Assembly (NCBI GenBank): GCA_963580455.1
Contig: OY756962.1
Coordinates: 17,254,001-17,318,000, forward strand
DNA length: 64,000 nt
Source: Euonymus europaeus
Lineage: Eukaryota; Streptophyta; Magnoliopsida; Celastrales; Celastraceae
Direction of reading: 5' to 3'
Shown here: in pieces, positions 47,411-58,589 of the stretch
How positions within the stretch are numbered: position 1 is the stretch's first letter
Layout of the letters: every line of letters starts with the position of its first letter
Made by a program: the position numbers and the translations under genes
The notes under the pieces: model-generated
Database searches by the model: none
What the model saw: only the letters and a program-made list of their open reading frames with translations
What the model was told of the DNA's origin: nothing

Positions 47411-50400
47411 TGTAGAATCCCGAACCCAAATTTAAAAAAATAAAAAATATATATAAAAAAATATATAATAATTTTTCAAATTTGATATTTTTAATAAATA
47501 CTACATAATTTTAGAAAAATATTGACGGAAGAATCAGCTGAATCGGAGTTGAATTGGATTTGTTACGAATTTAGGAAGTTTAGATAAATGAGGGGCAAAA
47601 TAGTAATTTCACCCAAAAACTGGTAAAAACCAGATTTCTGGGCAGAATTTTGGCAGTGGCGTGATTTCTTCGTTTGTGGTCCGATTGAGGCGTGGGAGGT
47701 GTCGAATCGAAGCTTGTGGAGAGAGGAACAAAACCCAACCAGAATCGTCGTCATCGGACCACCACAGGCGGCGGAATCGGGCGGCGGAGTTTCAGTTTTC
47801 CGGCGACTTCAAAGAGCGATCCCGGTCGATTCCGAAGGAGTTTCGAAACGAGACAGGTATCAATGGATTGTTCGTTTTAAGATCTTTAATTTGATATATG
47901 GTTCGCCGGAAAAAGTCGGCTCCGGCAACGGCAGTGGCGATGACACTGTTCACCGGTGACTCGAGTTGACCGGGTTTGACCCGAGTTGACTTTGACTCGG
48001 TTTGACTTTTGACCTGGTTTGACCGTTGTCTTTTAGTTGACTTTTCCGTATTTTGACTGTCGTGTATACGTATCTGTATTTCGATGCAGGAGGTTGATTT
48101 GGGGATTTTGGATTGGGATTTCGGTGAGTCAGAGACGTATCACGGAGTAGCGTTAGTCGACAATACAGGTAGGGATTCTGCCTTATTTCTTATTTGGGGT
48201 TCCGGGGGTTTCGTATTCGACGGACTCCTACTTGTCTATGTGTATGAAATTCCCGGAGGTTGGGAATTTCTCTATTTATACCCTTATCCGATTTATTTCC
48301 GCAATTGCACTATATTACTATTTCAGGCTATTATTCATTGTGTTTGCACGACTGGTTGCACTCTTGTGCGCCACGTCTCCCGTGGGGCCCACACTCACTG
48401 GTGAGGCCCACATCTTGGTTGTGGGGTTTTTTATGGTGAGTCCAGATAGGACTACACTCTGGTGATTTTCTGTGATGATGCTACGAGATTATTGATGGAT
48501 GATTTGTAGTGTGTGGGACCCACATCGAGCGACCAAGCCTACTGGATGATTTATCGATCGATTTGATCGGGTACGTACCTGGAGACCGGATTGAGGTGGG
48601 GTACATCCTAGGGTACGCTCTTCGATGTAGGCGATGAAATCACTAGGCTAACAAAAGAGGCGGGGGGGTGAATTGTGTTTTAAAAACTAAGTATAAACCT
48701 CATGTACAAAACCACAACCTAAAAACTCACAAATGATTAAGGCAATGTCAAGAATGCAAATCTGCGCACTAATCGTGTAAATGCAATTTGACCTAGCAAT
48801 TCAACTCGGAATGTAACGAAATTTGATATGAAATATTACAACACCTCAATGAACACTATATCAAAAATTCAGCTCAAAATTCAAATTCTAGCTATATGAA
48901 CAATTCACGGACAGATTAGTATTCTAGAAAATTAACAATCAAAAGTATACCTAGAATTCAATAATCACAAGTTGTTCAACCACAAGCAATATCCCAACAA
49001 GCAATGGCAGAAAGCAACACCCTAATATCAACTTCTAAGGCACACAAATCTCCAATAACACCAATAGAATGATAATAAAAAACAATTCACTACAAGGCAG
49101 CAAGTTTAACACACAAACAAGCAAGGAAATCAAAATAGTGTGCACAAGGATATATAGTGGTTCGGTGCTCACAGCTACATCCACTACCTAAGCCCTCAAG
49201 CTTAGGATTTCTCAATCCACTAAAGGATATATGTGGTTTTGCAAGTTCACCACAAACTTAGGGTTTCCAAGAACACCCCAAACTTGTACACCAACAAGGT
49301 TTGAAGCTAACCTTAAACTTTCACACACCTCTCAAAGGTAATGCCCTCAAAAGGGACTTTTACAAGTATTTGGATTTTGGTTCTCTCAAGATTAGCTCTA
49401 GGCTATATATGGTTGGAGAACACTCAAATTCACAAGACGTTGCTCAAATGGGTTTGGATTCAAATGTGTAGCAAACACTCTTGTAATCTCACACAAAGCT
49501 CACACTAGATCAAGAATAGGTTTAGGTGAAGCTTTGTTAAAGAACTCTCAAGAACACACCAAGAGTACCCACGGGTAGAAAGATTTTGGGGTGGTTCAAG
49601 GAGTTTTTGGATCTCTCTTTCAAATAGGAAGATGATGGCTTGAATGTAATCAAAGTGGTAGCAAGAGATCGCAAGAAAGAAGCTTGAATCAAGAAGATGA
49701 AGTTGAGAGCAAGTAAGCTTGAACACTTAGTAAAAATTTGCAAATGCTTCTTCCACCTTGCAAGAATGGCCGACCCTTCTCTCTTCAAAACAAACAAAAA
49801 CCAACTCAGCCATTGGATCAATACATCTTCAAATCTTGGCCCTTGAAGCTACTTTAAATCTTGACTTTTCTTTAATTCAAATGAAATTGATCTCAGCCAT
49901 TGAAGATCAAGCCGTTGGACATATTTCTCCAAGAAAGTCACCATGGGCTGCACCTTGTTTGGATCAAACACATTACTCTTCTGTATGTAGCAACTTTCTC
50001 CAACGGATGCCAAACAAGTCCATCTTAAATTCTGGAAATATTACAATTGTATGTCATCTTGTCTCTCCCTTGTCTCTCCCTTGTCTCTTCCTTGTCTCCA
50101 TAGTGCAAGTGTTAGGCACACTACCAACCAAGTATTTCAAACTTGTATTCCCTCTACTTTGTTGACTCCAAAACAAATGATAAGGCTTCTATAAGTTCTT
50201 GAGTTAATTCTCCAGAAATAATAACACAAGGCACACGGCTGGAACCATTTCTTGCACACAAAGTGTCAAACTTGAACCAAATAGGGTTGACCATGTCCAA
50301 ACTTGTCTAAATGAGCTTCAAATCATGATGCACAAATTTTCTCAATAGAATCAGCTTCATGATACTTCAAATAAGCTCATGATGATCAGTTGATTAAGCC

Positions 50401-51889
50401 TACAAAAAGAATAGATGACAAAACATCCCATTTTTGCTTGTAAGCTCAAAGAGCTTCAATGCTAGCACTTAGGTTAATCAACATGTTATAAGCTTAATAA
50501 AATTCAAGTAAGCACATGATAAATCATTTCATATATAATTGAATGTGCATAAAAAATTTCACTTATAACTGAGTTCATTTGGTCATTCAATTTGATCATG
50601 CAAATCTCAACTAGCCTAGTTTAATGACTGCACAAGTGAATTAATTTCAACAGACAAATTGAACCTGATAAAATTAAAATTGACCTGACACTATTTGAAA
50701 ATGAAAAATTTCAGAGTGTCTTAAATAATTTTCAGAACAAGAATCAAGTCAATCAGAGCTCATATGAATAAGTTATGACTGTTCAACCAACGTGTGCGCA
50801 GTGTGATGTTGTGACAGATTTTAGCATCGAAAAATAAGTTAGTCCAGATTCATCCAATTTATATCAAACATGATCAAACATGATTCCAAAGATATATAAT
50901 GAAGCTTAAATCAGTAGATATAATTCATTTCATGATTTATCCAAATTCATCCAAAGTTAAGCACATCAAATAGTCCAATATGTATTTTTGCATCAAAACA
51001 CAAATGTAGGACCTATGGTCCAACAGGCGATGCTATCGGGTACATATATAGGCTCTGTCCTCATCCAATCTGGGGAGTACTTGGGCTGGGAGACACCTTG
51101 CGGGGATCAGGTTGGGTCCAGGGGAGGATTTTCTGGTGTTATGTTGATTTGAGTTGTTATGTGGATTTGAGTTGATATGAATTTGAGTTGATATGGATTT
51201 GAGTTGGATTTTGATTGAGTACTGATTTGAGAGTTGTACTTGAGGATGGTAGTGGTGGAGCCTACTCGGTATCTACCCTACAGATTGACTGATTGTGATG
51301 AGGTGTATGATGGATCGATTTTCTTAGAGATTTTATACCCTATCAGGGTATCACTTATGGTATTTCTTTATGTATTTTATATCTTACAGGCTTTCTTACT
51401 TTGTCTCTGATTTACTGGAGTTCGATGGTAAGAGAGTGTATCACTATTTGGGTTCCTGTTCATTTCCATTATCATATCTCGAGTTGTATATTTTGTTTAC
51501 TCTGATATCGATGTTGTTTCCATATTCCTACTGAGCTTTGTGGCTCATTCCTTTCATTCTCATGTTTTCAGGTGAGATAGCCGGAGTGGAGGATCAGCGC
51601 AGGGATGCGTGAGGCGTGATGTAGCTGGTGTGGGGATGTTTTGTTTGTCTGTAGTATATGTGTTTCGTATCTATGACGGTTTGGATTTTCCGCTGTAGAC
51701 TTTGGTTTGCATATTACATTTTATTGGCGGTATTTGGGATTTTGGTTGACATTCGTATTTACATGTGAGACTATTACTGTAGTTATTTTGATAATTGATA
51801 GTAGCTTGGGTTTAAATCCGGTTCGGGGAACAGAGGGGTTCCCTGCCGGTCACGCCTCTGGGATTCATGGGTGGGAGAGGGGCTTGGCA
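47411..51889 (+). mobile_element. Solo LTR, chromovirus-like, split by a nested copia LTR
   Basis: It starts TGTAGAATCCCGAACCC and ends GAGGGGCTTGGCA, flanked by a perfect duplication TAGTT at 47406-47410 and 51890-51894. Without the nested 2396 bp it is 2083 bp, close to the other chromovirus-like LTRs. It shares the motif CTACTGAGCTTTGTGGCTCA (about 51527-51546). A GC-richer patch at 47650-48000 carries short ORFs in three frames with no domain. I treat it as non-coding. Confidence 0.82.
48635..51025 (+). mobile_element. Solo LTR, copia (SIRE-like?), nested (2391 bp)
   Basis: It starts TGAAATCACTAGGCTAAC and ends TATGGTCCAACA, with a perfect duplication GGCGA at 48630-48634 and 51026-51030. 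Near the start it has GGCGGGGGGGTGAATTG and later GTGGTTCGGTGCTCACAGC, features I associate with SIRE-type copia LTRs; that lineage call is inference. It holds no coding domain. ORFs near 49500-50165 lack any recognisable feature. It inserted after the surrounding chromovirus LTR. Confidence 0.8.
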
Positions 51890-51894
51890 TAGTT

Positions 51895-51971
51895 CATATG
51901 TTAAAGATTGTTGGGAAGGATATGGACTCTCTTATTAGTATTTTAACATTTGATTGATTCAACTTATACGG
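51895..51971 (-). other. Continuation of the second copia remnant
   Basis: A short stretch left between the TAGTT duplication and the following reversed LTR. It is the other side of the copia sequence broken at 47410. No domain is visible in so short a piece. Confidence 0.45.
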
Positions 51972-53039
51972 TGTCGCAACCGGTTTTCAGAAAGAAAGAA
52001 AAAAAGTCACCACCAATTGAATAGGTGCAATTTGTCACCATAAAAATATTTTGATCTGCGAAAATCCACAAAAATGGGTAAGTGATTTTGTTACGTATGG
52101 GAAAGGTGTAACGCATCCCACAACGTCCATTTAAAAATAATTGTCAATTTAACTTTTATTATCCTATTAAATGATTTAATAAAATTAATTGTGACACAAA
52201 TACGTACACAGAGTAAAATAATTATACCAAAACAATTATATCGAAGTAGGGTAAAATCATTTTGCAAAATATAAAAGCTATATCCAAAGTCTAATATCGA
52301 AGTTCACAAAAATTTTCCATCAAATGGTCAAATTTTTCAAAAACACTCTCCACTCAAGAATCTTTCTAAGGGTGCATCTAATGTAATCCCTAAATTAATT
52401 CCATCGTAGGTAAAGAATCTTGATATAATTTTTACACACAAATAAAATATATAATATGAAGGTTAAAAAATAAAAATAAAAATAAAAGCAAAACGAAAAT
52501 AAAATACAAATAAAGTAAAACAAAAATAATGAATGAAAAAATAAAATAAAACGAGAATAAAATAAAAATAAAAATAGGATAAAATAAAATAAAATAGAGA
52601 ATAAAAGAGTAAAAAGTTGAAATTAAAATTAAAATAAATAATAAATAAAAAATAAAGACGAAATTAAAATGTTGGGAACCGAGCTTTTTTTGTGGACTAA
52701 ACCATATTGAAATTATCGTTCATCCCTATGCTAATACATCAACACTTTAAATCATACAATTTAGACACATAATCACAAAAAAAAAAATCAAATAAAAACA
52801 TCTTTCACATATGGCAAATAATAATCATGGAAGGGACTCGATTCCCATATTTATTTTAGGTAATTTATCATTTCAACCATACTATTAAATTAATATGATT
52901 GAAAATCATGATCGATCACCTCAAGAAGATTATTATATTGAAGGCTCCATGTTAGATTTCATTAAACCCTTTTTCATCCAATGGTAAGGATTACATCATT
53001 TTCGTCCTTTTTCGTCGGATTAACATGCAATATACTAAG
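51972..53039 (-). mobile_element. Tat/Ogre-like LTR fragment, minus strand
   Basis: The plus strand starts TGTCGCAACCGG, the reverse complement of an LTR end GGTTGCGACA like that of the next element. It continues with CACCACCAATTG and GTGTAACGCATCCCAC, the reverse complements of the CAATTGGTGG and GTGGGGTGCCTAACACC stretches near the end of the LTR at 53040. No primer site lies outside it, so this is an outer LTR end. It is cut by the element at 53040 and any rest lies beyond the window. An A-rich low-complexity stretch of AAAATA units lies at about 52440-52640. Confidence 0.7.
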
Positions 53040-53539
53040 TGTAGTACCCCATTTTTGTCCGGACACTTGTTATTTTTAATAACATGATAATAAAAATTGA
53101 AAAAAAAAGGAAAAAACAAATAAAAAAGAGCATCTCCAATCAATCCCAAATTAACCCAATTAAGCCCAAATAACCAAATGCCCGTTCCTTAACCCATTAT
53201 CCAAAATGCACCAAAGCCCAACAATTTCGGCCCAAACCCTACATCAAAACTATCCACCTAAGCCCTAGCCCTAGCCCTAAAAAGACTTGATGAAAGAAAA
53301 AAGAAAAGCTTTTGGTGAATGGGAGGCGCTGGCACAAGAGGTCAAAGGTGGGGGACTAGACGGGAGAAAGTAAGAGGGAAGGTGGGAGACAGCAGGTAAT
53401 GGAGAAGGTAGCGGAAAGGGAAAGGTAGTGGAAAACAGAGAGGAGAGATGAGTTTTAAAAGGGGAGAAAAGAAAGAGGAAAAGAAAAAAGAAGAGGAAGG
53501 AGAGTGGATTTGGAGGTGCTGGGCCAGTTTTCTGGACGG

Positions 53540-54040
53540 AACGATCGGGGAATGATCCGTGGTCCGATCGGAGTGAAATTCGGACAGTAACTTCAGAACA
53601 CTTAGAGATTTATTCTGATCGGTGCGATTGCCATTTGAAGGTGTCTATCTACCCCGGTTTCCGATAGAAAGTGACTGCAATTTTGGGGAGGAGACACTGC
53701 ACACAGGTTTTTCAATCAACGATCGGGGAACTATCCGTGGTCCAATCGAAGTGAAATTTGGACAGTAACTTCACAGCACTTGGAGCTTTATTCTGATCGG
53801 TGCGATGGCCATTTGAAGGTGTCTATCTACCCCGGTTTCCGATAGAAAGTGACTGCAATTTTGGGGAGAAGAGACACTGCACACAGGTTTTTCAATCAAC
53901 GATCGGGGAACAATCCGTGGTCCGATCGAAGTGAAATTTGGACAGTAACTTCACAACACTTGGAGCTTTATTCTGATCGGTGCGATTGCCATTTGAAGGT
54001 GTCTATTTACCCCGGTTTCCGATAGAAGGTGACTGTAATA
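53540..54040 (+). repeat. ~180-bp tandem repeat inside the LTR
   Basis: Three copies, the last partial, with GATCGGGGAA at 53543, 53721 and 53901 (periods 178 and 180). The same array is in the 3' LTR at 63310, 63488 and 63667. Confidence 0.88.
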
Positions 54041-54619
54041 ATAGGTTATTGTGGATTTTTGGATCTGGTTTTGCTGGTTTGCTGCTCTGTTTCTTTGTTT
54101 GCAGGCTGGATGGGAAGAGGCGGCAGGGAAGGAGCTTCTGGACATGTGTTGGAGGAGACGATGAACAGTAGTGGGACGTTGGGCCAGGGATGGTTGTTGG
54201 GCCGGTGGTAGATTTGATGGTTGTTGGGCCGGGTTTCTGTTTGTATCATTGTGGGCCGATTTTGTTATGTTTTTGATGGGCTCTATTTATATTTAATGGG
54301 CTGGGTTTGTGTGTTTTGGTTTGTATTCATAATTTTAAAGTTGTGTTGGGTTCTGAATTTATTGGGCCTGCTGGATTTGTTTTGGATTTTTTAGTAATAG
54401 GTTGGGTTGAGTTGTTATTTTCATGATATTTAAGTTCAAACAAATGTAATAATGTAATAAAATAGTGAAAGTAGTATAGATAGTATTACTTAGATTAATA
54501 TGTATGTTTATATTTAATTTCAATGTTTATTAAAATAATTTCAAAAAGAATCAAATCATACGATTATTTTACCAGGTTGATAAGGTTTGTATACCCAACC
54601 CGCCAAATTTCAAACATTC

Positions 54620-54785
54620 GAGAATATCAAAGTATTGGTTTCTCGACGCTTTTTATTCAAATCTGAGAATATCAAAGTATTGGTTTCTCATCCACCATTT
54701 TTCGAACAACCGAGAATATCAAAGTATTGGTTTCTCGACGCCTTTTATATAAATTTGAGAATATCAAAGTATTGGTTTCTCAAGA
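54620..54785 (+). promoter_or_regulatory. Four spaced copies of a 25-bp LTR motif
   Basis: GAGAATATCAAAGTATTGG followed by TTTCTC occurs four times about 45 bp apart, with the last G of the core shared. The ends GAGAA/TTCTC are complementary. Repeated short elements in LTRs are often enhancer-like in plants; a role here is inference. Confidence 0.5.
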
Positions 54786-55193
54786 TATTTCTTTCAAACA
54801 TTCGATTATTTCAGTTCCGTCCAAAGGGATTTATTTACAGTATCCGTTAAAATAATTATTTTCATCATTTATTCAAAGTTAATGGAATTTTTTCTACCAT
54901 TTTAACCATAATTGATTTTTTCGGACACATGAGATATTCATTAAAACAATTTGAAACATTTTTAAGAAAAGGCATAAACAATTTAAAAGGCAACCGATTA
55001 GGGAGTTGTGGGGTGCCTAACACCTTCCCCACACTCAATAGACCCCCTTACCCATTTTCTTTGGTTCGCAGACCTAACATTTAGTGTCCAATTGCACTAT
55101 AATCAATTGGTGGCGACTCTTACATTTTCTTACATTTTTACAGTCTTTTTCACAAAAAGCGCCGGTACGCGTCGTGATTTCGGTTGCGACAAC

Positions 55194-55212
55194 TGGCGAC
55201 TCTGCTGGGGAC
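55194..55212 (+). other. Primer-binding site of the Tat/Ogre-like element
   Basis: TGGCGACTCTGCTGGGGAC lies two bases after the LTR end. This type of site is known from Ogre/Tat elements, where it is assigned to tRNA-Arg. The tRNA match was not checked here. Confidence 0.85.
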
Positions 55213-55371
55213 ACCAGGTTTTTACTGAAGGGGTCGAGCCTTTATATTGATGTTTATGCTTTTTCTTAATTTTTGATTTTTGTTTATTATGAAGTTTAAT
55301 ATCATAGTTTATTAATTTATATGCCATCGAAAACACACTATTTATTACACACACGTAACCCTATACCCGGG

Positions 55372-56130
55372 TTTTCCTTGTGATTAGTGAGGGTTGACCT
55401 ACCACCTTTTTGGGATTTACTTCCCTGTGTAGGTGGGGGAAGACACTCTCCTGGATTGACGTCCTCTTAAAGTATTAAGGGATGGACTTTTGTTATCCAA
55501 GTATGGATCAAAAGTCACATAATCCAGTAAACCTCTCGTGAAGACGCGTTTTAGTTTAGATACACAACCCGAATGCACATTAGACCTCCAGATATGTTAG
55601 GATTTTTCTATCGAACAAGGAACAACAAGGGCATCCTTATTTCTAACAGTTTATTTGTACATAATTTGTATACTCTCTTACGATTATCTTAATTGTCCAT
55701 AATTGTGCATATCCAAGTTATGGTTTGTTTTACATGTCCTAAACTCCAATGTAGTTGAAATAATTGATGAAGAACAAATGTAAACTTTTGATTTACAAGT
55801 ACTTTTAATGAAATGCTTTATGCTATTATTATTACAAAGATTTATTAGGTCTGGCACAAATAATGATCACACTCATGCATACCATAAAAGAAAATAATAA
55901 AATGTATAACATGGCCAAACGTAATCCCAACTTTTTATTTTCTTTGATAAAAACATAACTCTGTGCCCGAGTTTTTCCTGGAATTAGTGAGGGTTGACCT
56001 ACCACCTTTTTGGGATTTACTTCCCTGTGTAGTTGGAGGAAGACACTCTCCTGGATTGACGTCCTCTTAAAGTATTAAGGGATGGACTTTTGTTATCCAA
56101 GTATGGATCAAAAGTCACATGATCCAGTGG
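55372..56130 (+). repeat. Duplicated ~150-bp leader segment
   Basis: The segment from ATTAGTGAGGGTTGACCTAC to AAAAGTCACAT occurs at about 55383-55530 and again at 55983-56130, exactly 600 bp apart and almost identical. It lies in the untranslated leader. Confidence 0.85.
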
Positions 56131-57479
56131 CCTCTCGCAAAGTTGCGCTACCCATATGCATTAGATAACCCTAGATCCGGTTTGAGACTTTCAGAAGTTT
56201 GTAGGAATTTGACCCTGATTAAGAATCACGGGAAACACTTATTTTCTTGAGTCTACTTACTACTTGTATATATACATTTGCTCATTATTTGCATGTTCAT
56301 TAACCACTCATACATGTCCATATGTACCTTTCATACACATTATTCATGACATTTGCATCCACAATAATTTAGAGAAGATCCATCAATTGGTTTTACGATA
56401 ACTTTATGTTTAGAATTTTTCTAAGAATTGTCAATCCGTCCGATATTGGAGCAATTTCGAGGAAATTAATTCTTAACCTTAGGGTTGGACAAATTTGAAT
56501 GCATCATGCTAGAGGAATATTTGGGAACCTATGTGAGCAATCTAAAGAGTTTCATGTTACTATTATGGAAAAGGACCCGAACTCTGCTGCTAATCCTTGT
56601 TATGTCATTTCTCGACCATCGTGTATTGATCATTAACTGGATCAGTTTGGGGATTTCCAAATCTCATATCAATTGTCTGCAAAAGTAATCTCCAAAGTGC
56701 ACCACCATTTATGTTCTATCATGACTTTGATTTGATGAAGTTTTATAGTACAAAATTTGCATATTTCTATTATGTCCCTTGTGAAGTAAAAGCCCATATT
56801 CCAAATTTCTGCATGAATTCGTCCTCATTCTTCATCATTTCCAAATGTTAAATTTTTATCATTCCATCCAACAAGATTGAAATTGATGATAATGAAGAAG
56901 ATAGCCTAATAAAACCTTTTTGGGTGTCCTCACCAATGACAATGTTGAATCTTCCTCTGGCACTAAGACTGAATTGGAGATATCGTTAGATTGGCTTGGA
57001 TATTTTATTCGAGAATGGAGTCACTCAAGTACACTTTTTGAGAAAGCCATCTGTTGTGGGGATGATTGAAAAGGACAAATGTTGTGCTGTACAACGGTAT
57101 TAGTTTGTTTGGCAGAATGAGTGGTTGATAACTTGTCACCGATTATAGTGGTCAACGTTCACTTTCACTGGTCACCAACTGCAATCAAGTTCATGCCCAT
57201 ATTGTCAAAAGCAGTGTCATATCACCATTATGTGATTCAGGCTTATTTTTCAAATTTCTACAGCCTACTATCAATTATTTCCCGACACGAGGCTCATGAT
57301 GTAATTGACATCACGAGATTTTATGCTGTTGTCCACCCAAATTATTCAAAAGGCAAATTGCCAAGATCTTCTCCGTTATATTACCCTGTCTGAAGTCCTT
57401 CACCAAGTGACAACTCACTACCTTTCTCTCTTTGATAAGTCTTTCGCTCCTTTAGTTGAGTTTCTTTCTGATACACGTT
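56131..57479 (+). other. Leader region, nothing recognised
   Basis: An AT-rich stretch before ORF 1. Short ORFs (for example 56485-56688 and 57121-57393) show no domain, and the latter overlaps none of the conserved repeat parts. Where gag would lie in an autonomous element, no capsid or zinc-knuckle motif is seen. Confidence 0.55.
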
Positions 57480-58589
57480 ATGGCTTCCAAAAGACAACGC
57501 ACACAAGCCCTTCAGATATATGATGAAAATCTCTTTGTGAGTCAGGAAGCATTTGAGAGATACCAACGGTCAGTTGGTGTGCGAAATATTATCCCGGAGA
57601 GAGGCATCCAGGTTGTTTATACAACAGAGCCCACTATTACTAGAATAATTGCTGAGCGAGGTTGGGAGAAGCTCGTTGCACAGCCAAAAGCTGCAGTTGT
57701 TCAGTTGGTAAGAGAATTTTATGCCAATGCAATGGTAGGATATGAACAGATAAATGTTCGAGGTGCGAGAGTTTCATTTGATAGCCAAACCATTAATGAC
57801 GTTTACAATCTTCCAAACTTTGTCGACGATGATTTTTCTAAGTTGTTAGAATCTGATGTTGATATGGATGCAGTAATTCGTACAGTATGTAAACCAGGCG
57901 CTGCCTGGAAGAAATTTAGAGGGGAGGGAGTCTCATTCCCCGCAGCAGCTATGACCAGGAACAGCAAGGCTTGGATGCGTTTTATTTGGGCGAAACTCAT
58001 GCCTAGTACTCATTCAGTTGACGTTTCCAAAGATAGAGCATTGTTGCTTTATTCTATTCTGTCTGGAAAATCGATTGATGTTGGGAAAGTTTTACACAAG
58101 TCTATTATCCACAGCCTTCATGCTACAACAACTATAGGGCTTTGTCTCCCTTCTCTGGTTAGTACATTGTGTATGAGAGCTGGGGTTCATTGGGAATCAC
58201 ATGAAGAGGTGCAGAATCCCCGACAAGTGATTGATCATAGGATAATCAATCGTTACAAAGATGATGAAATTTTTGATGCTCATCCAGAGATTGGATCTTC
58301 TACTGTTCATTATTCCAGTTCATCAGGAACCATGGCTATAGCTGAAAGGATGATGCAGATTGAGGCACGTTTGGATTACCTGTCTAAAAGTATTGATCAG
58401 TTAATTGCACATATTATAGGCTCCAATGGGACCATAGATCAGATGCACAATCAGCTGGCCAGCAACTTTGGAATGCATAACATGCAGTTTCCAACTTCAC
58501 TAGTCCAACAGCAGGATCTTTATCCTCCGGAAAATCATGGAAACCCAGGATTTCAATCAGAGAATTTCTATTTTCCATCATTTCATTAA
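57480..58589 (+). CDS. Element ORF 1: plant-transposon-type domain protein (369 aa)
   Basis: An intact ORF beginning MASKRQRTQALQ at the ATG at 57480, preferred over the in-frame ATG at 57456 because it is followed by the usual basic start of this protein type. Residues 35-235 have the layout of the putative plant transposon protein domain often found in plant LTR elements: IIPERGIQVVY, VVQLVREFYANA, VRGARVSFDSQTINDVYNLP, then WMRFIWAKLMPSTH, LLYSILSGKSIDVGKVL. The last 100 residues hold a likely short coiled coil (AERMMQIEARLDYLSKSIDQ) and a Q/N/P-rich tail. The biochemical role of this family is not known to me. It has no protease or polymerase motif. The domain is named from memory of the family, not by a search. 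Confidence 0.7.
   Translation: MASKRQRTQALQIYDENLFVSQEAFERYQRSVGVRNIIPERGIQVVYTTEPTITRIIAERGWEKLVAQPKAAVVQLVREFYANAMVGYEQINVRGARVSFDSQTINDVYNLPNFVDDDFSKLLESDVDMDAVIRTVCKPGAAWKKFRGEGVSFPAAAMTRNSKAWMRFIWAKLMPSTHSVDVSKDRALLLYSILSGKSIDVGKVLHKSIIHSLHATTTIGLCLPSLVSTLCMRAGVHWESHEEVQNPRQVIDHRIINRYKDDEIFDAHPEIGSSTVHYSSSSGTMAIAERMMQIEARLDYLSKSIDQLIAHIIGSNGTIDQMHNQLASNFGMHNMQFPTSLVQQQDLYPPENHGNPGFQSENFYFPSFH

Larger units (their letters stand above)
53040..55191 (+). repeat. 5' LTR of the Tat/Ogre-like element (2152 bp)
   Basis: It runs from TGTAGTACCCCATTTTTGTC to GGTTGCGACA. It contains about three tandem copies of a ~180-bp unit (53540-54040; GATCGGGGAA at 53543, 53721, 53901) and four copies of a 25-bp GAGAATATC...TTTCTC element at 54620-54785. 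Short ORFs over the 180-bp units, repeated in the 3' LTR, are not genes. Confidence 0.9.

Noticed and set aside
47661..48465. Cluster of ORFs in three frames
   Set aside because: They lie inside a chromovirus-type LTR, and none has a recognisable domain.
49758..50165. 135-codon ORF
   Set aside because: It lies inside the nested copia solo LTR and shows no motif.
57480..58589. ORF 1 as a host gene
   Set aside because: It sits between a primer site and polypurine tract of one LTR element and has a domain known from plant transposable elements.
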